DNA of 64,000 bases, taken from Closterium sp. Naga37s-1 (lineage: Eukaryota; Streptophyta; Zygnematophyceae; Desmidiales; Closteriaceae). The notes below the pieces were generated by a model. That model was given only the letters and a program-made list of their open reading frames with translations. It made no database searches and was not told where the DNA came from. Below, in pieces: positions 54,001-64,000 of this stretch. Positions within the stretch are counted from its first letter, which is position 1. Every line of letters starts with the position of its first letter. A program made the translations under genes and the position numbers. Location: positions 1,217,001 to 1,281,000 of the forward strand of contig CANJKZ010000108.1 of NCBI GenBank assembly GCA_947471745.1, given 5' to 3'.

Positions 54001-57000
54001 GCCGCAAGGTCCGACGCCGCCGCACCAGCTGTCGCGTCGGCAGAGGTCGCGGTGCCGGCGGTGGTCGCGGTGCCGGCGGAGTCGGCGTCTGTCATTGTAC
54101 CGAGTGTGTCTGTAATGAGGAGGGGCGTGCGTGGAGGGAAAGGAGAGAAAAGGAGAGCGAGGAAGGAGGGGCTGAGGAGGGTGGAACGTGGGGCGGAGAA
54201 CTGCTTGAAGCAAAACGCCATTCGGAGGCGGCTGTCACACTTACGCCGTCGTCCTCCGTGATTTCTGTTGTAGAGGACTCTCCTCTACTTTGCAGGAACT
54301 GGGAGTTGTTCTAAACGATAGAGCTCTGTCTTAGCTTTCCAACGAGCCGTCAAACACGTCGATCGCCTAAGTATTCTCCGAGATATAGGCGTTCACGTGC
54401 TAGGTGGTGCTCTTGAATGCAAGTAAAGAAGCTCTCTGGAATTTGTGTTCGAATGTACCTTGTACAAAGAACTTTGAGTTTCACTATGATGGCATGCAAT
54501 ACAAAGAAAACAGATTTATAGCATGCAAACAAGATCGAATCGCACAAGTAACCTCGAACCGCTACACTCGCGAATGTTCGAGTAACATCGAAAGGGTGAA
54601 ATTCAACTCTCGAATTTCACCGATCCGAATTCTCCTTGGGTCTCGAATGTTCCTGGTGCTGCCATGTGGCACCGAATCGAATGGGTCTTCCGAAGTCAAT
54701 CCTCAACCCCACGCAAACCTGCAACTCACTCGAAGGTGAGCACAAGTCACACATTCGGTGGGTTGGGGGCATACAAACGCCCCACCACCACCTTGCTTCC
54801 AACACACGTAATCTCCAACACTCCCCCTTGCACCCAACCCACTAGGTGTGCAAACCAACATGCTCATAGCATGCACGGGATGAATCTTTAGGGGGTGGTT
54901 CCATGAGAGATTTCGCGTGTTCATCATCACCCTTGGTTGCGAAGCAAAATGCCGCGCCCTCCTTATCCGTCTCCCCAACGACTACCGTAGCGTAGTCGTT
55001 GTACTTGGAGGGAGGACGAACCTCACGACGCTCGCGGGTCAAGGCCAATGGTAGGGAGGAAGGTGTGGAGGTAGTTGCCGCCTCGGTTGGTGACACCTCC
55101 ACGACATCATCAATGCTCTCCTTGTTGTTCGCTCCCCCTCCATCGGCTTCCTTCTCCACTTGAGGTGGAGTCTCACTCTCTTCAACCTCCTCTCGTGGCG
55201 GAAGGATGAAGGTGAGTTGTTGAGTGGGTTTCTCCTTCGACGGGAACTTGTCTTCATCGAAGACCACGTCCCGAGACGTGACGACGCACTTGTCGCCCAA
55301 GTCCCACACTCGCCACGCACGCTCGTTCGCCGCAATTCCCAAGTAGATCGCCGCACGAGCCTTCGGTTGCAACTTGTGGCGAAGGGGATCCGGTACATGG
55401 TAGTAGCAAAGGCACCCAAAGGTGCGAAGGCGGGATAGGTTCGGCTTCGTTCCGGTCCATGCTTCGAACGGAGTCATTCCCGGGAGCACCTTCATCGGCA
55501 AACGGTTGCGAATCCACGCCGCTAGCGAACTCGCCTCGCCCCACCACTCTTTCCCAAGCTTGGAGTGTTGAAGAAGAGAACGAACGGCTTCCACCAACGT
55601 GCGATTAAGCCGCTCCGCCGCTCCATTTTGTTGGGGTGTGTAGGGTGTTGTGACGTCGTGCTTAATGCCCTTGCACTTCATCCATTTCTCGAGCTCCGCA
55701 TTCACGAATTCGCCACCACCATCGGTGCGAATACACTTGATCCGCTTCTTGTCATCGTCGCAAACTTCGAGCGCCCACTCTTGAATCGCCTTGACCGCAT
55801 CTCCCTTAGCCTTCAAAAGTCGGGTCCAACACATCCGCGTCGCGTCGTCGAGCATCACTAAGAGGAACCGCGCTCCTCCCTTTGATGCATGCCGCATCGG
55901 TCCACACACGTCCATGTGAACAAGTGCAAGCGGGTCCTTAGCGAGGGGTGACGTTCGGCTACCGAATGGCTTGCGAGCCATTTTTCCTTCGACACACGCC
56001 GCGCACACGCCCTTCTCGTCGTCGCCGGCGATCACGTCGACTCCCTTCGCAAGTCCTTTGTTGGCCAACTCCTTGACCGAGTCGTAGTTGGCGTGCGCAA
56101 GCCGATTATGCCACGCCTTGAGAGTCGCCTTGGAGCCTTGCGCCACGTTGGATGAAGCCGCTCTCAGGTACGTCTTGAGTTGGTAGATATCTCCGTTGAG
56201 AACACCTTGCGCGAATTGCTCCCCCTTCCAAAAGAGGTTCATTTTCGCACCGTCGATCGTGGCGATCACTCCCTTCTTCGCAAGTTGCGGGACGGATAGA
56301 AGGTTCACCTTCACCCCCGGGACGTGAAACACGTTCGTCACGTCCACCGGACCGCTATCGACGATGAGGCGCGTACTCCCAACTCCGACCACCGGTAGCG
56401 ATTCGTTGTTTCCGAACACGATGCTCGTGACGTCTCCCGGAGCGCCAATGTTGTTGAGGAGCGACGCCGAGTGCGTCATGTGTTGCGTTGCGCCGGTATC
56501 GAGGAACCACGCGTCGCTTGGAGTTTTGTTCCCATTGCCGGCCACTAACACGAGCGACTCCTTTGAATCATCGGCCTCGCCGGATGCCGTGTGCGCGTTG
56601 CCCTCTTGGTCCCGCGCCATCGATGGAGTCCAATCGCTCGGCCGCTTTCGACACTCACGCCAAAAGTGTCCCGGTTTGCGGCAATAGTGACACTTGCCGC
56701 GATGCTCGCTCCCACCGGACGATTCCTTCGTTGCGTCCTTGCTCCACTTGGACTTCTTTCCGGAACTCCCTCCGGAGTACATGGCGGCACCCTCGCTCTC
56801 ATTAGCGAATTGTCGGCGACGCGATTCTTCATGGAGAAGCCGACCAACCACCATTTCCTTCGTCCAAGTGTCTTGCACGCTATCGAGTGTCGTAATCACC
56901 GTCGACCACTCTTCCGGAAGGCCGCAAAGCAAGGTGAGAATCCAATCCTCCTCCGTGACCGTTCCACCGAGGTCCATGAACGTTTCCCCGAGTTCCTCCA

Positions 57001-58344
57001 CACGAGTCGCAAACTCGTGCATCGATTCGCCCGCGCGCATCTTCACCGTGTAGAACGCATTCCGGGCTAGGATCTTGCCGTGGAGAGTCTTGTTCACGTG
57101 GATGGTCTCGAGCCGCTTCCACGCTTCATGCGCCGACGCTTCGAGCTTGATGCACATGCGCACCGAGCTCACGAGATTGATGCCGATGCGCGAAATCAAC
57201 GTAGCGAACGCCTTTTGGTCCTTCTTCTTCCATGCCGCGATGCCGCTCTCATCGTCCGGCTTCTTCTCCGTTCCATCGAAGAAACCCCAAAGTCCCCGCT
57301 CCATCATGAGCACTTGGAACTTAAACTTCCACGCGGAGTAGTTTTGTCCCGTGAAAATCGGTACCGCCGACGTGTCGAACATCGTCGCGGTTGCCCAGGG
57401 TTCGCCGGAATTTACAACGACACCATCCAAGGAAGTGCGGGAGGCCTCGCTTGAAGTCATCATGCGTGCTCCTTGTCGCGCGCGTAGACTCCTCCGACCA
57501 GCTCTGATACCACTGTTGTAGAGGACTCTCCTCTAATTTGCAGGAACTGGGAGTTAACCTAAACGATAGAGCTCTGTCTTAGCTTTCCAACGAGCCGTCA
57601 AACACGTCGATCGCCTAAGTATTCTCCGAGATATAGGCGTTCACGTGCTAGGTGGTGCTCTTGAATGCAAGTAAAGAAGCTCTCTGGAATTTGTGTTCGA
57701 ATGTACCTTGTACAAAGAACTCTGAGTTTCACTATGATGGCATGCAATACAAAGAAAACAGAGTTATAGCATGCAAACAAGATCGAATCGCACAAGTAAC
57801 CTCGAACCGCTACACTCGCGAATGTTCGAGTAACATCGAAAGGGTGAAATTCGAATTTCACCGATCCGAATTCTCCTTGGGACTCGAATGTTCCTGGTGC
57901 TGCCATGTGGCACCGAATCGAATGGGTCTTCCGAAGTCAATCCTCAACCCCACGCAAACCTGCAACTCACTCGAAGGTGAGCACAAGTCACACATTCGGT
58001 GGGTTGGGGGCATACAAACGCCCCACCACCACCTTGCTTCCAACACACGTAATCTCCAACAATTTCCGTCGCCCAGCGTCGTCTACCCTTGCGTACCGTC
58101 GCACAGCCTCGTCCAACGTTGCTTACCGTCGCACAGCCTTGTCCACCGGGCCGTCTCCTTCCCCATTCCAAACGGAGCGGATACAGCCTTCATTTTACGC
58201 GAGCGCGCCACGTCAGCCTAGCGCCAGCATGCTAGGCCGCTTACCTATTCGCCGGCCAGCGGCGGCGGGGCCGACAGTTATTATCAGTAAGACTGCTGCT
58301 AGCCGAAGCGCGTGGGCTGGAATCGCCGAGCCGCGACGCTCCAT
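45631..58344 (-). CDS. Gene C: secreted papain-like protease with two EGF and four LysM modules
   Basis: Thirteen exons (complement): 58245..58344, 53741..54109, 53327..53518, 52473..52729, 51731..51859, 51139..51438, 50481..50622, 49877..50017, 49406..49509, 48699..48794, 47976..48083, 47130..47315, 45631..45852. They total 2346 nt in one frame, 781 aa. Same build as A and B; catalytic Cys223, His389, Asn412. Three splice sites differ from A and B: exon 6 would end one base earlier (AAT/GTTGAG), offset by the second of two exon 7 acceptors 8 nt apart; the exon 9 acceptor moves inward; the exon 9 donor is GC (GAT/GCAAGG). Frame is kept only with these choices. Intron 1 is 4.1 kb because it holds a copia element; the last intron holds a TRIM. 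Confidence 0.8.
45868..45940 (+). repeat. (GGGA)n microsatellite
   Basis: About 17 GGGA units in the last intron of gene C. Gene B has a shorter GGGAGGA run at the same place (29795-29832). Confidence 0.93.
46043..46421 (-). mobile_element. TRIM retrotransposon, complete-looking
   Basis: Two LTRs of 134 bp (46043..46176 and 46288..46421), each TGTTGGCCC...CACCAACA. They enclose about 110 bp with no coding capacity. Next to the right LTR is the reverse complement of TGGTATCAGAGCC, the plant initiator-Met primer site, so the element lies on the minus strand. Flanks TGTGC and TGTGG suggest a decayed target duplication. LTRs differ at many sites, so it is old. It looks structurally whole. Confidence 0.8.
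46455..46940. other. Possible fold-back element rich in GACGC
   Basis: 46484..46508 is a 12+1+12 inverted repeat (GCGTCTGGACGC / GCGTCCAGACGC). The far end (46900-46937) again carries GCGTC/GACGC motifs in inverted sense. A run of about 32 C lies at 46774-46805. No frame is convincing. Confidence 0.4.
46950..47062 (-). repeat. Copy of the exon 12 3' half
   Basis: Minus-strand MSWLGLFRLNPPP...LTLLTAPLPRY relic with GTACCT donor, downstream of the intact exon 47130..47315. Confidence 0.7.
47370..47700 (-). repeat. Copies of the exon 12 start and exon 11 end
   Basis: 47375-47466 and 47515-47607 encode ICIQVGDAVSGA(S/V)DYNLCTNYQPANQWVT with CAG acceptors, 141 bp apart. 47645-47685 is a relic of TINPILDCSS. 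Confidence 0.85.
47700..47975 (-). repeat. Exon 11 end copy and palindrome at 47752..47769
   Basis: TTTTGAG-ACGT-CTTAAAT lies between two copies of a block starting CTTGAGCAGTCGAG and continuing with GGTTGATGGTCATGCCGTGT (47650 and 47771). Confidence 0.8.
48100..48300 (-). repeat. GGGAGGG run and copy of the exon 11 start
   Basis: 48115-48190 is (GGGGGA)n; 48225-48298 encodes ADAAAKSCDPINTLFGIDVMTIN, a full-length-like 5' copy of exon 11. Confidence 0.8.
48350..48698 (-). repeat. Exon 10 donor minisatellite in gene C
   Basis: About fifteen degenerate 20-bp units of ACATGTAACGCACCTGGGTG, several passing through GTAGCGCACATGTAAC variants; parallel to genes A and B. Confidence 0.85.
48880..49405 (-). 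repeat. Copies of exon 10 start and exon 9 end
   Basis: 48880-48925 encodes GVDCDNLKAGEELN. From about 49150 to 49400, six blocks repeat GNAGNAGGAACTGCTCTCAT, derived from the exon 9 end (QFLLQND), one with a (CT)n run at 49258-49280. Confidence 0.75.
50100..50350 (-). repeat. Copy of the exon 8 start, GGGGCAT array and palindrome
   Basis: 50125-50190 encodes VDVCSMLPNNPCAVGQC. 50276-50312 is (GGGGCAT)n. TTTCTGAG-AATT-CTCGAAAA is at 50327..50346. Confidence 0.8.
50700..50900 (-). repeat. Two copies of the exon 7 start
   Basis: 50715-50770 and 50835-50890 encode ARRSTDPCSMSPCGGGTCV and ARQSTDPCGTSPCGGGTYM with acceptors. Confidence 0.8.
51063..51094 (+). repeat. (A)n run of about 32
   Basis: Homopolymer in the intron left of exon 6. 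At the matching place gene B has GAAAGAAAG repeats (34230-34290). Confidence 0.95.
51510..51575 (-). repeat. Copy of the exon 6 start
   Basis: Minus-strand EGIYQGWDCYSPVGEVEGLK after a CAG acceptor. Confidence 0.8.
52075..52445 (-). repeat. 22-bp minisatellite inside a copy of the exon 4 end
   Basis: About eleven units of CTTCCCGCTGACCCTTCTCTCA at 52097-52330, flanked by split pieces of exon 4 3' sequence (ACCGCATCCTTCTTGGTGCTGC and CCCCCGTGTAAGTGCATCTC). The array arose within an exon copy. Confidence 0.85.
52450..52468. repeat. Decayed palindrome ATTTCGGG-TCGA-TTCAAAACT
   Basis: Same place relative to exon 4 as the palindrome in gene B (36685) and the GACTCGACTCAG motif in gene A (25272), so it predates the duplications. 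Confidence 0.55.
52780..52995 (-). repeat. Two copies of the exon 4 start
   Basis: 52783-52840 encodes GSCWAYAAAKAVQGAYAKL; 52928-52990 encodes GSCWAYAAARVIQAAYAKVVETD. Each has a CAG acceptor and the catalytic Cys. Confidence 0.82.
53012..53320 (-). repeat. GTCAAC array (TTGAC repeats), gene C intron 3
   Basis: About 24 units of GTCAACGNGNGT and relatives; the longest of the four such arrays. Confidence 0.88.
54266..58061 (-). mobile_element. Ty1/copia LTR retrotransposon in intron 1 of gene C
   Basis: LTRs at 54266..54820 and 57514..58061 begin TGTTG and end CAACA; the 5-bp target duplication ATTTC is at 54261..54265 and 58062..58066. Next to the right (5') LTR is the primer site TGGTATCAGAGC (initiator Met tRNA); a purine-rich tract GCAAGGGGGAG abuts the other LTR. 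The long frame 54842..57463 carries gag with a zinc knuckle, protease and integrase; reverse transcriptase and RNase H are not recognised, so the element is incomplete. LTRs are almost identical, about 1-2 percent apart by eye, so insertion is recent. It is antisense to nothing: element and gene C run the same way. Confidence 0.9.
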
Positions 58345-60469
58345 CGTGTCACAAGCTGCACAGCCTCCCCCCAGTAGAAGTATCGCGCCGCTGTCGCACG
58401 GGATGTACAAGCCTGGATAACTGAATCCCTGGGCTATGCAGACGCGTGGGCAATCCCGTGTCGGGAGCGCAATGTGAATGAGGAAAGGATGCACGCGGCT
58501 CGCCGGTGAGTCGGACTGTCGTCGACGTGGCGAATATTACGTCTAGTTTATGTCACTTGTACTGACACGTGGCCTCGTTTTAACTTCGTGCGAGATTCGC
58601 GCTCTTACGGCGGCGTGTGACGAAAACTCCAGAGGAGTTAGGTAGTAAAATACTTTTTTTCGAGAGGTACTAGCAGGCGTAGAAGGAACTCGAGGAAGAT
58701 TACCATGCAATGACGCAAACTTCTAACGACGTGCGAATATCAAGACAACCAAACTTGTTAGGAAGCGACACCTCGAGCAGGTCAAGCGAATCCTGATTTG
58801 TACGGGTTCGGCTACAAAACTCATTGCCACACCAGAACCAACTCGTGTTGCACTTTGTACTGTAGACTCCCCGAAGGTCAGAGCAACTTCAATTCGCGCT
58901 GCGGATAATTAGTGGTGCGCTGTGTGCACTGTGCTTCATGTGGTGTGGTGGACCAGCAGAGCAGGGAGGGTCATAGCAGCGTGTTTTGCGGCATGGCAGA
59001 ACAGCAGCTTGGATTGGCCTGGGCGTGTCCTGCGCATTCACTTCACTCAACGTGGGGGGCTCAGGTGGAAGAAATGAGGCGAAATCAACAGCTGTCCCGG
59101 ACTCGCTCTGCGAGTGAGTAGCGTCAGGTGAACGCGCAGTCATCCACTGAGGCCTTTGATGCAAAGATTTGGTTCCAAGTTTGCATGAATCCACAAACAG
59201 CCACGGACGGGCAGCTTCAAACACTTCTTACGAGAGACTAGACAGAAAATACCCACCTTCCAGTGGTGAAAAGGTATGTTTGCTGCGACAAACCATAGCT
59301 GATTCTAGCATATTGCATACAAAGCACAGTGACATTTCCCTTGGCTACGTGATAATTTTATGAACGAAACTTTGAGTACGTGGAAGAAAATCGTCGCGCC
59401 GCTTGAATGAGAAATTTCACCACCTGAAAGATCGAGCGGCTCGAGGAACCACCTGTGAGCAGCACATCCGATTGCCGCGCTTCCCGTGGGTTCGCCACCG
59501 CAATCTTCGGTGTGGAGTATCCAACCTGCGGTTTGGGGTGCGAAACTCCCCTGGTTCGTGATGGAAATCTATCGATGTCACTTTGTAACGCGTGTATATA
59601 CACTACACTAGAACTGTACGGGACAGCACAGCTCAAGTCAAATGCAATTGCCAAAGACTTTGTTTGTTAATTGTAGGTGCTTATAGGAATCTGCCCGAAC
59701 AGACTCAAGCGAGGTTGCTTTCTTCTCCAACTGTGGCTAGTTTCCATTGACGCCGATCGGAATTGCGTCTTGCATAGTGGTCTCCTTTCAAAATTATTCA
59801 CTGCCACTGTCTCTGACATGTTTCTTCTACGCCTGCCCAGTGCCCACCTCTCAAACCCTCCAGTTTCGGCTTCGTTTATGTGGCTGCTTCTCGGCAATTG
59901 CCATCACACTTGCGCGGATCGAGCCGCCATAAACGCGTGACTCGCGACGAGGCCACGTGTCAGTAAATGTGGCATAATCCAGATATACTGTTCGCCACGG
60001 CCGCGGACACTACTAGGTCGTGATTCGAGAGTCCACGACGCCTCGACAGCTCGACTCACCCGCGGGCCGCGCGCATTTCTCCCCCGCCCCTCCGCATCCC
60101 GTCCCACGCGCAGTCTTTCCCACTTCCGCGTTCTGCTCCCGCGCGCATTCTTTCCCCCGTCCGCATTCCGCTCCCTCGCGCATACTTTCCCCCATCCGCA
60201 TTCCGCTCCCGCGCACATTCAGTAGTGCTGACGCGTCTGCATAGTCCAAGCGCGCAGCAATCCAGACTCGCGCATCCCGTGCTCCTGCCTGGATTCAGTA
60301 TCGCACATTCAGTAGTGCTCCAGCGCCGCGATACTCCTGGGGGGAGGTGTGCGGCCTTTGAGTCGAATCAAAAGTCACATAGTCCAGGACACACAGCAAT
60401 CGAGACTTGCTCATCCCGTGCTCCAGCGGCGCGATGCTCCTGGGGGGAGGTGTGCGGCCTTCTGACACC
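58345..60469. other. Divergent intergenic region between genes C and D
   Basis: Holds the upstream parts of both genes. Up to about 59160 it resembles the upstream region of gene B. Plus-strand frames at 59455-59670 and 59677-59940 match nothing I know. 60070-60215 repeats CCGCATTCCGCTCCCGCGCA-type units, and 60327-60469 contains two copies of TGCTCCTGGGGGGAGGTGTGCGGCC just before the D start codon. Confidence 0.5.
60356..60374. repeat. Palindrome CTTTGAG-TCGA-ATCAAAAG
   Basis: Abuts the first copy of the GGGGGGAGGTGTGCGGCC block upstream of gene D; the second copy follows about 95 bp later. Confidence 0.65.

Positions 60470-64000
<3,531 letters not shown>

Noticed and set aside
59455-59940. 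Two consecutive plus-strand frames between genes C and D
   Set aside because: Cys-rich but without known motif; the length is not unusual for chance in this composition.

Overview
This is eukaryotic nuclear DNA, most likely from a green alga on the streptophyte (land-plant) side. The evidence is a plant-type nuclear cap-binding protein CBP80/ABH1, a plant-like tRNA-Ser(AGA), a Ty1/copia element and a TRIM that both use the plant initiator-Met-tRNA primer site, and a MULE transposase. Many short exons have GT-AG introns rich in C/T tracts and microsatellites. A zygnematophyte such as Closterium is a guess only.

Layout. (1) About 1-13006, plus strand: a CBP80/ABH1 gene whose 5' end lies left of the window. 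(2) 13623-15140, minus strand: a two-exon secreted FAS1 (fasciclin) protein, convergent with CBP80, with a tRNA-Ser gene inside its intron; a tRNA relic lies at 16191-16269. (3) 16454-28084 (A), 29554-39485 (B) and 45631-58344 (C), all minus strand, and 60470 to beyond the right edge (D, plus strand): four paralogous 13-exon-type genes. For A, B and C, thirteen exons join in one frame (828, 783 and 781 aa); D shows the first four exons. (4) Between B and C sits a MULE DNA transposon (40605-44555). A copia element (54266-58061) sits in intron 1 of C, a TRIM in the last intron of C with a relic at the matching place in B, and a copia RNase H relic in intron 10 of B.

The four paralogs encode an unusual modular secreted protein: signal peptide, Ala/Gly-rich region with a conserved domain I do not recognise, papain-like (C1A) cysteine protease, two EGF-like modules, then four Cys-rich LysM modules. 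The build suggests a protease targeted to a chitin- or peptidoglycan-like glycan or to cell-wall glycoprotein; that role is inference.

Two patterns run through the window. Nearly every exon of CBP80 and of the protease genes is accompanied in its introns by one to nine degenerate tandem copies of itself or of one end of it, often with intact splice sites. In addition, more than 20 short palindromes of the form TTTTGAG-NNNN-CTCAAAA are scattered through the introns, many exactly at junctions between such copies. I regard the palindrome-marked exon echoes and the LysM-EGF-papain cluster as the parts most likely to be undescribed. Exon ends were placed by eye from splice consensus, reading frame and agreement between paralogs.
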